From contig NZ_CP027712.1 of assembly GCF_003945765.1 (NCBI RefSeq), positions 372,001 through 436,000 of the forward strand: a stretch of DNA of 64,000 bases. Direction: 5' to 3'. This DNA comes from Pseudomonas chlororaphis subsp. chlororaphis (GTDB lineage Bacteria > Pseudomonadota > Gammaproteobacteria > Pseudomonadales > Pseudomonadaceae). Shown piece after piece: positions 1 to 8,515 of this stretch. The translations under genes and the position numbers were made by a program. Under the pieces are notes generated by a model. It saw nothing but the letters and a program-made list of their open reading frames with translations. It was not told the origin of the DNA and ran no database searches. Positions within the stretch are counted from its first letter, which is position 1, and every line of letters starts with the position of its first letter.

Positions 1-362
1 CGCTGAAAGTGCTGCAAGACAGCACCGACGCCAAGGGTCGCCCGTTCACGGTGCACAAGATGCCGATTCCCGGACCGCTGTACGCCACCGAAGAAGAGTG
101 CGCGGGCGTCGACCCGATGGATGGCACCCAGGAGCGTAATCCGTCGGTGCGCCTGGCCGGTTCCTATGTGAACTTCCTGATCGTCAATGGTGGCATCATT
201 GCCCCGAGTTTCGACGATCCGCTGGATGCCCAGGCCAAGGAAATCCTGCAGAACCTGTTTCCGCAACACGAAGTGGTGATGGTGCCGGGTCGCGAGTTGT
301 TACTGGGGGGCGGAAATATCCATTGCCTTACCCAACAGCAACCGGCGCCGCACAAGGTTTGA
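1..362 (+). CDS. aguA: Agmatine deiminase, C-terminal part (5' end outside window)
   Basis: Hydrolyses agmatine to N-carbamoylputrescine plus ammonia in the arginine decarboxylase route to putrescine. Only about the last 120 residues are present; the frame is open from the window edge (first full codon at position 3) to the TGA at 360-362. The segment has the family's C-terminal end: a stretch reading [12 protein letters not shown], then a glycine-rich GGGNIHC whose cysteine is the catalytic nucleophile of this guanidine-modifying family. In P. aeruginosa aguA also lies near the oprE gene (PA0291-PA0292), and an OprE-type porin is found 4.5 kb downstream here. A rho-independent terminator follows. 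Confidence 0.95.
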   Translation, partial: LKVLQDSTDAKGRPFTVHKMPIPGPLYATEEECAGVDPMDGTQERNPSVRLAGSYVNFLIVNGGIIAPSFDDPLDAQAKEILQNLFPQHEVVMVPGRELLLGGGNIHCLTQQQPAPHKV

Positions 363-435
363 GTGTTGTTGTAACAGCCCGTGACGCCTGATTGACGGGC
401 GGTTACATGGATCCAATCCGGCGTCGCCCGGCAAG

Positions 436-466
436 CCCGCAGCCCTGATGGACTGCGGGTTTTTTT
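436..466 (+). terminator. Rho-independent terminator after aguA
   Basis: A 7-bp GC stem (cccgcag / ctgcggg) with a 10-nt loop is followed directly by seven T residues, about 75 nt after the aguA stop codon. Confidence 0.85.
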
Positions 467-608
467 GGATCCGGAAGCTGGCAATTGCGGGACCTTGGCA
501 TAGCTCTTGTATCTCTCGCGAGGTCAATCCGAGGCCGGTGGAACTGCGATGTTCTGTCATAAACCTTGGATAAGTTAGCCGCTTACAAACCGGGAGAGAG
601 CGCTGGAA

Positions 609-800
609 ATGAATAGGGTCAGCGAGCGGACTTCCGCAATAAATAGCGAGTCGCTTCAGGTTCTGGCGCAATGGTTGAAGTGCAATGGAACGCGACAGGT
701 CCGGGAAACCGACCCGCGCCGGATGATCCTAGATCGTTACCCTGCTGGTTTGTTCAGCGAGGCCGAACTCGAAGCGTTGTGGGATGTGCTGGAAGGATAA
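609..800 (+). CDS. Small conserved-looking hypothetical protein (63 aa)
   Basis: I do not recognise a family. The 63-residue product is soluble and charged, with no signal peptide or membrane segment; the C-terminal half (LFSEAELEALWDVLEG) should be helical and acidic. The ATG at 609 is preceded by a purine-rich ribosome binding site (gggagag) about 10 nt upstream, and the stop codon is followed 18 nt later by a strong terminator. These flanks argue that this is an expressed gene rather than a chance frame. An overlapping frame at 671-862 runs into the terminator and was discarded. Function unknown. Confidence 0.6.
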   Translation: MNRVSERTSAINSESLQVLAQWLKCNGTRQVRETDPRRMILDRYPAGLFSEAELEALWDVLEG

Positions 801-817
801 GCAAACAACGGATTGGT

Positions 818-850
818 AAAAGCGCTGCCCGGATGGCAGCGCTTTTTTTT
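818..850 (+). terminator. Rho-independent terminator of the 63-aa gene
   Basis: A 12-bp perfect inverted repeat (aaaagcgctgcc / ggcagcgctttt) with a 5-nt loop ends in eight T residues. Confidence 0.9.
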
Positions 851-856
851 GCGCGA

Positions 857-1076
857 ATGTAGCCGCTGCCGAAGGCTGCGATCGGCCGCGCGGCGGACGC
901 GAATCTGCCACCGCGGTCCATCAGCTGGAAGGGTGTACCCAGGTTTTGCGCCGGCTGCGCCGTCGATCGCAGGCTGCGCCAGCGGCTACAGGGAGCGCGC
1001 AGGGTGCAAGGTCGAGGGTTTTTGTAGCCGCTGCCGAAGGCTGCGATCGGCCGCGCAGCGGACGCAAGGCCGGCCA
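857..1076. repeat. Cluster of three REP palindromes, family B
   Basis: Three copies of the motif gtagccgctgccgaaggctg followed by cgatcg: at 859-884 (direct), 964-991 (inverted) and 1024-1049 (direct). The two direct copies also share their 3' extension (about 30 bp rich in ccgcg). The cluster fills the gap between the small-gene terminator and the end of the TonB receptor gene. The same family recurs at 6226, 23335, 36232 and 44699. Confidence 0.85.
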
Positions 1077-1115
1077 CCGCGCTCAGGCGATGGCGGCCGT
1101 ATCCATGGCTGCTTT

Positions 1116-3221
1116 TTAGAAGCTGTAGGTACCGGTTACCACCAGGCTGCGTGGATCGCCGAACTGGATCTGCCCGGCGCTGGTGGCCGAGGAGTAGTAA
1201 GTGCGGTCGCTGATGTTGTTCAGCGCGGCCCGCAGGTCCCAGTCCTTCTGCCGGAAGCCGGCCAGGGCGTCCCAGCGGCCGTAGCCCGGAAGCATCACGG
1301 TGTTGGCGTTATCGGCATAACGATCGCCCACCAGGGTCAGGCCGGTCTCGGCGTACCAGCCCATTTCCGGCTTCCAGGTCACGAACAGGCTGCCATTGCG
1401 CTTGGCCACGTTGTTCACCCGGTTGCCCTCGTCACCGTTGTTGCTCTTGACCACCGTCGCGTCCTGCAGGCCGATGCCGCCGCGGATCGACCAGTTGCCG
1501 ACGATCTTGCCGGCCGCGGTCAGTTCCACGCCGCGTGAGCGCTGCAGGCCGGTCAGCAGGATCACGTTCGGGTCTTCCACGCTGCGGCTGCGACGGTTGT
1601 AGAGTTCCAGTTCATAGACCGCGAGCGTGGTGCTGAAGCGGTCGTCGAGCCAGTCGCTCTTGACCCCGATTTCCTTCTGCCGGGTGCGCTCGGGGCTCAG
1701 GTCGTTGCTGTTGCCGTTGGCATTGGGGGTGATGCCGATCAGGCCACCGCCGACCGGCGAGAAGCTCTTGCTCCAGGAGGCGTAGAAGGAGTGGTTCTCC
1801 AGCGGGGTCCAGACCACGCCCAGGCGCGGGCTGGTGCTGTGGCTGTCGCGGTCGTCCTTGATATCCCGCAGTTTGTTGTGGGTCTCGACGTTGAAGTTGT
1901 CGTAGCGCAGTCCCGCGAGCACTTGCCACTGATCGTTCAGGCGCAACTGGTCCTGGACATACACGGCGCGGCTTTCCACCTCGCTGTGGTTGTAGCTGGA
2001 CGCCACCATTTTCCCGGTATGCCGCATGTTTTTATCCGGGTTCAACGGGTCCAGGGACGGCACGGCCTGGCCACCGGCGCTGACCGCCGCTGCGGTATAG
2101 AGCTTCGGATCGCGTCGCTGGCTGCCCAGCTCGACACCCGTCAGCACCCGGTGCTCGAGGCCGAAGGTATCGAAGGTGCCTTCGACTTCGAGGTTGTTGT
2201 AGAGGTTGCGGGTGTTCAGGTCCTGCTGCCAGCGCTGGCGGTTCACCCGCTTGGTGCGGCTGTCGTAGCCGGTCTGGTAGGTGTTGTCGAAATCGCTGTT
2301 GAGCTTGAACAGGCTCAGGGTATGACGCAGTTGCCAGTTGTCGTTCAGCTCGTAGCTGAGCTTGGAGCGCAGCGACTGGGACTTGTCGTCGATGTAGTCG
2401 CGCGGGTCGCCGTACGTGGTGTCGCGACTCACGTCCGCCGGGCGCCCGTCGATCCCCGGGATGCCGCGGTCCGGCGTGCGGTTGTAGCGGCTGTATTCGT
2501 ACTGCACCAGCCAGTTCAGGTCCGGCGTCAGTTGCCAGCTCATGGACGGCGCGAACAGCTGGCGACTGCCACTGACGCCATCGCGGAAGCTGTTGTTGTC
2601 CTGGTTGCCCATGTTCAGGCGCAGGCTGATGTTTTCGCTGGGGTCGGCGCTGAGGTCGGCATACAGGCTGCGCAGGTCTTCGCTGCCGCCTTTGACTTCG
2701 ACGCTGGAGTGGCGGCCGAACTGCGGCAGCTTGCTCACCCGGTTGACGATCCCGCCCTGGCTACCACGGCCATAAAGCACCGCCGCCGGGCCCTTGAGCA
2801 CCTCGATGCGCTCGATGTTGTGCAGGTCGCGCACGTACTGGCTGTCGTCACGGACGCCGTCGAGGTAGAAGTCGTTGCTGGCGTCGAAACCGCGAATACG
2901 CAGGCTGTCGAAGCGGGTGTCGGCGCCGCTGCTGACGTTGGGAATGCCGCTCAAGGCCGTGCCCAGGTCGTTGATGCCGTAGTCCAGCAGGTTGCTGGTC
3001 TTCACCGAGTCGATGGCTTGCGGCACGTAGCGCACCGGCGTGGCGGTACGGGTCGCGGTGCTGACTTCCTTGACCCGTGGGTCGTCGGCATCGACTTGCG
3101 CGCTGATGGCGGTAGCCGGCAGGGTGGTCGGGGCGGCGCAGGTGAAACCGGCCGTCAGCGAGGCGCAAAAGCCAAGGGTGAGGGGAGTCAGGCGGAAGGG
3201 GGCAGGCATGGAAAAACGCAT
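1116..3221 (-). CDS. TonB-dependent siderophore receptor (Fiu-like, catecholate type)
   Basis: Outer-membrane gated channel for a ferric siderophore. The 701-aa protein starts with a cleavable signal peptide (hydrophobic run ending near FTCAAP). A plug domain follows (about residues 55-165), with the conserved RIRGFDAS, FYLDGVRDD and IEVLKGPAAVLYGRGSQGG signatures. The 22-strand barrel ends in an aromatic residue (TGTYSF), as needed for BAM insertion. There is no N-terminal signalling extension and no sigma/anti-sigma pair next to it, so it is not a FecA-type transducer. The plug sequence resembles Fiu-like receptors for monomeric catechols; the ligand is inferred. The gene stands alone, with a Fur-box-like sequence just upstream. 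The ATG at 3209 is an alternative start. Confidence 0.88.
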   Translation of the reverse strand: MRFSMPAPFRLTPLTLGFCASLTAGFTCAAPTTLPATAISAQVDADDPRVKEVSTATRTATPVRYVPQAIDSVKTSNLLDYGINDLGTALSGIPNVSSGADTRFDSLRIRGFDASNDFYLDGVRDDSQYVRDLHNIERIEVLKGPAAVLYGRGSQGGIVNRVSKLPQFGRHSSVEVKGGSEDLRSLYADLSADPSENISLRLNMGNQDNNSFRDGVSGSRQLFAPSMSWQLTPDLNWLVQYEYSRYNRTPDRGIPGIDGRPADVSRDTTYGDPRDYIDDKSQSLRSKLSYELNDNWQLRHTLSLFKLNSDFDNTYQTGYDSRTKRVNRQRWQQDLNTRNLYNNLEVEGTFDTFGLEHRVLTGVELGSQRRDPKLYTAAAVSAGGQAVPSLDPLNPDKNMRHTGKMVASSYNHSEVESRAVYVQDQLRLNDQWQVLAGLRYDNFNVETHNKLRDIKDDRDSHSTSPRLGVVWTPLENHSFYASWSKSFSPVGGGLIGITPNANGNSNDLSPERTRQKEIGVKSDWLDDRFSTTLAVYELELYNRRSRSVEDPNVILLTGLQRSRGVELTAAGKIVGNWSIRGGIGLQDATVVKSNNGDEGNRVNNVAKRNGSLFVTWKPEMGWYAETGLTLVGDRYADNANTVMLPGYGRWDALAGFRQKDWDLRAALNNISDRTYYSSATSAGQIQFGDPRSLVVTGTYSF

Positions 3222-3248
3222 CCAGAAGGGGAAAGAAACAGTCGGCGC

Positions 3249-3270
3249 GAATGGTAATGCTTGCTATTTA
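3249..3270 (-). promoter_or_regulatory. Putative Fur box upstream of the siderophore receptor
   Basis: The sequence aatggtaatgcttgctattt, about 30-50 nt upstream of the receptor start, resembles the AT-rich hexamer pattern of Fur operators (NATWAT repeats). The match is partial. The call rests mainly on this resemblance together with the known iron control of such receptors. Confidence 0.4.
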
Positions 3271-3463
3271 CTTTCGTTAATTATTCTTGAAAAGTTCCCT
3301 GGGCGGATTGTTTCAATTTGTGTCTTGATTGAGATGAAGTGGATACACGGCCGATTCGACCGATTCCCGAAACAGACTAAAAGCCATTCCAGCGTTTTTC
3401 GCCGTGGGCCACAGGCATAGTCTGCCGCCATCGAATTTATCGGCCTTTGTCCCGGAGCCTTGC

Positions 3464-4159
3464 ATGTCGGCAGCGACCCTTCATTACATCTACGATCCTT
3501 TGTGCGGCTGGTGCTACGGCGCCAAACCGCTGGTGCAGGCGGCCCAGGCAGTGCTGCCGGTGGTGGCCCATGGCGGCGGCATGATGACCGGGCGCAACTG
3601 CCAGCAGGTTTCGCCGCAACTGCGCGACTACGTCATGCCCCATGACCGGCGTATTGCCGAATACACCGGGCAGCCGTTCGGCGAGGCTTACTTCGAAGGT
3701 TTGCTGCGCGACTATTCGGCACTGTTCGATTCGGCCCCGCCGATTGCCGCGGTACTGGCGGCGCAGGCGCTCGCCGGGCGCGGCCTGGAGTTGCTCGGGC
3801 GCTTGCAGACGGCCCACTACGTCGAAGGGCGCCGCATCGCCGATGTCGATGTTCTGTTGGAACTCGCCGAAGGCCTGGGCTTTGAGCGCGGCGAGTTCGA
3901 AGAAGCCTTCGAGTACGCCGCGGCGAACAGCTTGAACGAGCACATCAAGGCCAGCCGTGCCTTGTTGGCCCGGGTCGGTGGCCAGGGTTTTCCGACCCTG
4001 GTGCTGGAGCAGGACGGTCAGTTCAGGCTGCTCGATATCAGCCCCTGGCTGGGCAAGCCGCAGGCGTTCGCCGCCTGGCTGAGCGAAGCCTTCGGTTCGC
4101 CAGAGGTCGAGCTTTCACCTAGCCTGCAGGCCTGTGGCCTGAACGGTTGCGCCCTTTGA
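3464..4159 (+). CDS. DsbA-family thioredoxin-fold protein (COG3531-like)
   Basis: A predicted cytoplasmic thiol oxidoreductase or disulfide isomerase of the DsbA/FrnE superfamily, 231 aa. The N-terminus gives a beta strand (LHYIYDP) followed by the redox motif CGWC at about residues 14-17, then the helical insertion typical of DsbA. The GFPTLV segment near residue 180 supplies the conserved cis-proline of the thioredoxin fold. No signal peptide is visible. I chose the ATG at 3464, preceded by ccggagc, because the 20 extra residues of the longer frame are not family-like. The NTF2-like gene follows after 27 nt, so the two are probably co-transcribed. Physiological substrate unknown. Confidence 0.85.
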   Translation: MSAATLHYIYDPLCGWCYGAKPLVQAAQAVLPVVAHGGGMMTGRNCQQVSPQLRDYVMPHDRRIAEYTGQPFGEAYFEGLLRDYSALFDSAPPIAAVLAAQALAGRGLELLGRLQTAHYVEGRRIADVDVLLELAEGLGFERGEFEEAFEYAAANSLNEHIKASRALLARVGGQGFPTLVLEQDGQFRLLDISPWLGKPQAFAAWLSEAFGSPEVELSPSLQACGLNGCAL

Positions 4160-4186
4160 ACCCCCACTTAATTTGCGGAGTCGCCC

Positions 4187-4582
4187 ATGGATAACCTGGC
4201 ACTGATCAAAAGCACTTACGAAGGCGCCAACTCCCAGGAGAACGCGAAAAACACCGCCGCCGCCCTGGCTGCGGATGCGCGCTGGACCGAAGCGGCAGGT
4301 TTTCCCTATGCCGGCACCTACGTCGGCTTCGATGCCGTGGTGGAGAATGTCTTCAAGCGCCTGGCCACCGAGTGGGAGGGGTTTGCCTTCACTGTCGAGA
4401 ACTATGTGGCCCAGGGCGACAAGGTGTTCGCCTACGGCAACTACAGCGGCGTCTATAAAGCCACGGGCAGACCGCTGAATGCCCGCGTGGCCCATTTGTG
4501 GACGTTGAAAGATGGCAAGGTCACGCACTTCGAACAGTTCGTCGACAGCCATACCGTGCAACTGGCCATCAAGGATCGTTAA
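4187..4582 (+). CDS. NTF2-like / SnoaL-like protein (ketosteroid isomerase-related)
   Basis: A 131-aa protein of the NTF2-like cone fold (COG3631 type). The pattern fits: an N-terminal helix, then TEAAGFPYAGTYVGFDAV and the strand-rich C-terminal half ending in HLWTLKDGKVTHFEQFVDS, a hallmark of the SnoaL-like group. These small proteins bind hydrophobic ligands or act as isomerases or hydrolases; the actual activity cannot be read from sequence. The ATG follows gcggag at 7-nt spacing. It lies 27 nt after the DsbA-family gene, in the same transcriptional direction. Confidence 0.8.
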   Translation: MDNLALIKSTYEGANSQENAKNTAAALAADARWTEAAGFPYAGTYVGFDAVVENVFKRLATEWEGFAFTVENYVAQGDKVFAYGNYSGVYKATGRPLNARVAHLWTLKDGKVTHFEQFVDSHTVQLAIKDR

Positions 4583-4624
4583 GTTCTTAGACGATTTTTG
4601 CCTATTTTCAGACGATTCTTGAAA

Positions 4625-4654
4625 TTGACACACTGTTCAGGGCGCGGATAGGAT
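4625..4654 (+). promoter_or_regulatory. Candidate sigma-70 promoter upstream of the porin leader
   Basis: A perfect TTGACA -35 hexamer (4625-4630) and a TAGGAT -10 (4649-4654) with an 18-nt spacer. Transcription would start near 4661 and meet the hairpin at 4701-4736 before reaching the porin gene. Confidence 0.5.
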
Positions 4655-4700
4655 TCGCGCCAACGCCTGTGGCCAACGGCCATGACCTTCCAATAATAAA

Positions 4701-4736
4701 AGGCCCACCGCGATTTTTCGTGGGTGGGTCTTTTTG
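4701..4736 (+). terminator. Intrinsic terminator between the NTF2-like gene and the porin
   Basis: An 11-bp stem with a one-base bulge (ggcccaccgcg / cgtggtgggtc-like) and a short T-rich loop is followed by five T residues. It may end the DsbA/NTF2-like transcript. It may equally end a short RNA started at the promoter at 4625-4654, since a second hairpin (tggcc-aac-ggcca, 4670-4682) lies between them. Confidence 0.75.
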
Positions 4737-4818
4737 TTCTGGCCTGAAAAAAGAGTGCTTAAGCGCCGTTTCCAAGGAGCACCACAGCGCGTCATCAACC
4801 CGTAATAAGGAAAATAAA

Positions 4819-6123
4819 ATGTTGAACAAGCGGATCGGTCTGATCGCACTGGGGATTCTGAGCAGTACTCAAGTTATGGCTAACGACCAGGCTGAGTCCA
4901 AGGGTTTTGTCGAAGACAGCAGCCTGAAAATCCTGCTGCGCAACGCCTACATCAATCGCGACAAGAAAAACGGTAACGATGACCAGCGCGAGTGGGGTCA
5001 AGCGGCCATCGGTACCTTCTCGTCGGGCTTCACCCAAGGCACCGTCGGCGTGGGCGTCGATGCCTTCGGCCTGTACGGCCTGCGCCTGGATAAAGGCAGC
5101 CACAGCGGCGGCCAGGGCATTGACTTCTTCAAGCCAAGCGAAGGCGGCAACAAGAGCCCGGCAGGCGACCTGGCCAAAGCCGGCGCCGCGGTCAAATTCC
5201 GCCTGTCCAACACCGTCCTGACCTACGGTGACCAGATGCCGGCCCTGCCGGTGCTGAGCTACGACAATGGGCGTCTGCTGCCGGAAAGCTACACCGGTAC
5301 CCTGATCACCTCCAAAGAGATCAAGGGCCTGGAGCTGAACGCCGGTCGTTTCACCGCCGAGTCGCGCAAGAGCGCCGAAGGCCGTGACAGCGGTGGCCTG
5401 AAGTCGATCAACGTATTGGGCGGCAGCTACCAGTTCACCGAACAGTTCAAGGGCTCGCTGTACGCTTCCGACGTCGAAGACGTGCTGAAGAAGCAGTACG
5501 TGAACTTGAACTACGTGTTCCCGCTGGCTACCGACCAGTCCCTGACTTTCGACTTCAACGGCTACCGTACCAAGCTGGACAAGTCCTACGCTGAGTTCAA
5601 AAAAGCAGGCGGCCAGGACAACAAGATCTGGAGCCTGGCAGCCACCTACGCCACCGGCCCGCACTCGTTCACCCTGGCGCACCAGCGCAGCACCGGCGAC
5701 AGCAACCTGGGCTACGCCTACGGCGGCTACCAGAAAGAGCAGCACCGTGTGGGCGATGGCGGCAACACCATCTACCTGGCGAACTCCTACTGGTCCGACT
5801 TCAACGCCGAAGACGAACGCAGCTGGCAGCTGGGCTACGGCCTGGACTTCGGCGCCTTCGGCGTACCGGGCCTGACCTACAACCTGGCCTATGTGCGTGG
5901 TGACAACATCACCGCCACCAACAGTGAGGGCGCCACCACCACCGGCGGCACCGAGCGCGAAATCTTCAACCAGTTCAAGTACGTGGTCCAGAGCGGCCCG
6001 GCCAAGGACCTGAGCGTCAAGGTACGCAGCTCGATCCTGCGCGTATCGCAGAAATCCGCCGGCTACAACGACAGCGGTAACGAACTGCGTGTGTTCGTCG
6101 ACTACCCGATCAACGTGTTCTGA
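4819..6123 (+). CDS. oprE: OprD-family outer-membrane porin, OprE-like
   Basis: An outer-membrane channel of the OprD family for small anionic or amino-acid-like solutes; P. aeruginosa OprE is induced by low oxygen. The 434-aa protein starts at the ATG at 4819, preceded by aagga, and has a signal peptide ending near QVMA. The mature N-terminus (FVEDSSLKILLRNAYINRD) is characteristic of the family, as are the DWRE-like RQWGQ region (here QREWGQAAIG), the repeated amphipathic strands and the C-terminal FVDYPINVF. The gene is single, with its own upstream leader and a downstream terminator. Substrate not predictable. Confidence 0.9.
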   Translation: MLNKRIGLIALGILSSTQVMANDQAESKGFVEDSSLKILLRNAYINRDKKNGNDDQREWGQAAIGTFSSGFTQGTVGVGVDAFGLYGLRLDKGSHSGGQGIDFFKPSEGGNKSPAGDLAKAGAAVKFRLSNTVLTYGDQMPALPVLSYDNGRLLPESYTGTLITSKEIKGLELNAGRFTAESRKSAEGRDSGGLKSINVLGGSYQFTEQFKGSLYASDVEDVLKKQYVNLNYVFPLATDQSLTFDFNGYRTKLDKSYAEFKKAGGQDNKIWSLAATYATGPHSFTLAHQRSTGDSNLGYAYGGYQKEQHRVGDGGNTIYLANSYWSDFNAEDERSWQLGYGLDFGAFGVPGLTYNLAYVRGDNITATNSEGATTTGGTEREIFNQFKYVVQSGPAKDLSVKVRSSILRVSQKSAGYNDSGNELRVFVDYPINVF

Positions 6124-6162
6124 TAAACGCCTGATCGCGGCCTGATACTGGGCCGGCCATAG

Positions 6163-6193
6163 AAAAAGCCCCGACTGGTTCGGGGCTTTTTTG
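6163..6193. terminator. Bidirectional terminator after oprE
   Basis: The stem aaaaagcccc / ggggcttttt is flanked by A and T runs on both sides, so it could stop oprE from the left and the cytochrome c transcript from the right. Confidence 0.85.
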
Positions 6194-6225
6194 TGGGCGT
6201 TGCCCCGTCCAGCACCGCGGCTCCC

Positions 6226-6272
6226 TGTAGCCGCTGCCGCCGGGCTGCGATCGGGCGCGAAGCGCCCGTCGA
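6226..6272 (+). repeat. REP palindrome, family B
   Basis: Contains gtagccgctgccgccgggct followed by gcgatcg, then a small hairpin gggcgc-gaa-gcgccc. It lies between the oprE terminator and the end of the cytochrome c gene. Confidence 0.75.
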
Positions 6273-6304
6273 GGATTTTGGGCCGCTTTGATTTGTCAGG
6301 TCAC

Positions 6305-6700
6305 TCAGGGCTGTTGCGCCTGAAAGCTCTGCAGATAAGCCAGCAGATTATCGATCTTCTCCTGATCGCTCAGCCCCCAGAAGATCATCCGTGTACCGGG
6401 CACCACGGCCTTTGGATCTTCCAGATAAGCCACCAGCTTGTCGCGGGTCCAGACGATGCCGGAGGACTTCATCGCGTCGGAGTAGTGATAGTCCGCCACG
6501 CTCCCTGCAGTGCGCCCGAAAATGCCATTGAGCTGCGGCCCGAAAGAGCTGCGCACCGAAGGCCCGATATTGTGGCAGCCACCGCAGATGCGCTTGAACA
6601 GCTTGCCACCGGCCTCGGCATCGCCCACCGCTTCTGCCTGGGCATGGAGCGACAGCAGGCTAAGCATCAGGGCCAAGGTCAGGGCGGCGGTGTTTTTCAT
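6305..6700 (-). CDS. Periplasmic class I cytochrome c
   Basis: A small mono-haem electron carrier. The 131-aa precursor starts at the ATG at 6700 with a signal peptide (MKNTAALTLALMLSLLSLHA). The haem site CGGCH lies at about residues 39-43, followed by GPSVRSSFGPQLNGIFGR, and the axial methionine is probably in PGTRMIFWGL, the usual cytochrome c2/c550 layout. The longer frame upstream encodes low-complexity sequence and lacks a signal, so it was trimmed. The gene is divergent from the aa3 oxidase operon 308 bp away, which makes it a natural candidate electron donor to that oxidase (inference). Confidence 0.88.
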   Translation of the reverse strand: MKNTAALTLALMLSLLSLHAQAEAVGDAEAGGKLFKRICGGCHNIGPSVRSSFGPQLNGIFGRTAGSVADYHYSDAMKSSGIVWTRDKLVAYLEDPKAVVPGTRMIFWGLSDQEKIDNLLAYLQSFQAQQP

Positions 6701-7008
6701 GTTCGGCTCCGGATCGGGTGTGGCGGGTAACAAATGCGGGGGGCTATTTGAGCATGCTTGGCAGGTGTTGGGGATGGCCATCAGGGGAAAGGGACGTGGT
6801 AATGCCACAACCTCCTGGCCTTGTGTCGTGTCGGGGCCCGGCGGCGCAGGTCCGGCGGGGCGCACTATACTTTTCAGAAGATTTGCCCCGGGGATAGAGG
6901 CAATGTTCCAGCAGGCTTGGGAGGAGGGTTAGGCATCGGTGTGGCGCTGCGGTTGGGCGACGTTGCGTTTGCATGGCCACAGAACAACCGGCACAGGAAG
7001 ACGAGAAA
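6701..7008. other. Divergent intergenic region between cytochrome c and oxidase operon
   Basis: About 308 bp with no convincing gene. It must carry the promoters of both divergent units. I see no clear Anr box or sigma-54 element. The coxB frame is open from 6973, but the ATG at 7009 has the better ribosome binding site. Confidence 0.6.
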
Positions 7009-8475
7009 ATGGCGATAGCAATCATCCTGGTTCTAGTCGTTGTCGCTTCGGTGCTGTTTCACCTGCTTGCTCCCTGGCACATGACGCCGGCTGCCTCCAA
7101 CTGGGGGTCGATAGACACCACGCTGCTGATCACCCTGGTTATCACCGGAATCTTTTTCATCGCCATCACGCTGTTCATGGCCATCGCCGTGATTCGCTTC
7201 CGTCATCGCGAAGGTGCCCGGGCGCACTACCAGCCGGAAAGCCGGAAGCTGGAAGGGTGGCTGGTCATCCTCACTTCATTGGGCATCATCGGCATGCTCG
7301 CGCCCGGCCTGGTGGTCTACAACGATTTCGTCCAGGTGCCGCAAGAGGCCACCCAGCTCGAAGTGATTGCCCAGCAGTGGCAGTGGGCGTTTCGCTTTCC
7401 CGGGCGTGACGGAAAACTCGGCAAGGCGGATGTCAAATGGATCGATCCCGGCAATCCCTTCGGTCTTGATCGCAATGACCCTGCTGGGCAGGACGATGTG
7501 CTGATCATGAACAATGAAGTGCGCCTGCCCATCGATCGACCGGTAAAAGTCCTGCTGCGGGCAAAAGATGTGCTGCACGATTTCTACATTCCGCAGATGC
7601 GCGCGAAGATGGATATGGTGCCGGGCATGGTGTCCCACTTCTGGTTCACCCCGACCCGGCTCGGCAAGTTCGAAGTGCTGTGCGCCGAATACTGTGGCGT
7701 GGGGCATTTCAACATGCGCGGCCATCTGGTCGTCGAGGAGCAGGGCGCTTTCGACCAATGGTTCGCCAGCCAGCCGACCTTTGCCCAGACGCTGACGAAC
7801 GTCGCCACGCCGAGCAGGGACAGCCTGCTGGAAAAAGGCCGCCAACTGGTGGAAAGCCATGGCTGTCGCGCCTGCCATAGCCAGGACGGCAGCACCAGCC
7901 TGGGCCCGGGCTGGAAGGACCTGTACGGCCGCTCGGAACAGTTGGCCGATGGCAGCAGCGTCCAGGTCGACGAAGCCTACCTCAAGGAGTCGATTCTCGA
8001 GCCGCAGGCCAGGCTGGTCCAGGGCTATCCGCCGGTCATGGTGGCCTATACTTTCAGTCAGGATGAACTGGCCGCCGTGGTGGCTTTCATCAAGTCGCTG
8101 AGTGCCGTGGGGCAGAAAGAACAAGGCCCTGCAGACGCACAGAATGAGCTGGCGGCGCAGGGACAGCGGCTGGCCGAATCGCTGGGTTGCCTGGCTTGCC
8201 ACAGTGTCGATGGCAGCCAGGGTATCGGCCCGGGCTGGCAGGGCTTGTACGGCAAGACGGAAACCCTGGCCGATGGTTCTCAGATCAAGGTCGATGAGGG
8301 CTACCTGAAGGATTCCGTGCGCCAACCCGGCGCTGCGATCGTCAAGGGTTACGCCGCGGTGATGCCGACCTTTACCCCCAATGACAAGGAACTGGACGCC
8401 CTGATCGCCTTCATCAAGTCGAAAGCTGCTGTCGACGCGGATGCCGGCAAGGTGGAATCGGGCAAGTCGCCGTAA
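7009..8475 (+). CDS. coxB: Cytochrome c oxidase subunit II with two fused cytochrome c domains
   Basis: Takes electrons from cytochrome c and passes them to subunit I of an aa3-type terminal oxidase. Two N-terminal membrane helices (about residues 2-22 and 42-65) are followed by the periplasmic cupredoxin domain. The CuA ligand set C-x3-C-x3-H-x2-M is in CAEYCGVGHFNM, and the upstream ligand His is in VLHDFYIP. Two successive cytochrome c domains follow, with haem sites CRACH and CLACH about 110 residues apart. Most caa3 enzymes have one such domain, so the protein, at 488 aa, is longer than usual. The ATG at 7009 follows aggaagacgag; an upstream ATG at 6973 would add 12 polar residues. First gene of a five-gene operon. 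Confidence 0.92.
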   Translation: MAIAIILVLVVVASVLFHLLAPWHMTPAASNWGSIDTTLLITLVITGIFFIAITLFMAIAVIRFRHREGARAHYQPESRKLEGWLVILTSLGIIGMLAPGLVVYNDFVQVPQEATQLEVIAQQWQWAFRFPGRDGKLGKADVKWIDPGNPFGLDRNDPAGQDDVLIMNNEVRLPIDRPVKVLLRAKDVLHDFYIPQMRAKMDMVPGMVSHFWFTPTRLGKFEVLCAEYCGVGHFNMRGHLVVEEQGAFDQWFASQPTFAQTLTNVATPSRDSLLEKGRQLVESHGCRACHSQDGSTSLGPGWKDLYGRSEQLADGSSVQVDEAYLKESILEPQARLVQGYPPVMVAYTFSQDELAAVVAFIKSLSAVGQKEQGPADAQNELAAQGQRLAESLGCLACHSVDGSQGIGPGWQGLYGKTETLADGSQIKVDEGYLKDSVRQPGAAIVKGYAAVMPTFTPNDKELDALIAFIKSKAAVDADAGKVESGKSP

Positions 8476-8515
8476 CTAGCCGGAAATGCTCCGAAACTTA
8501 GCGGAGGATGACCTG

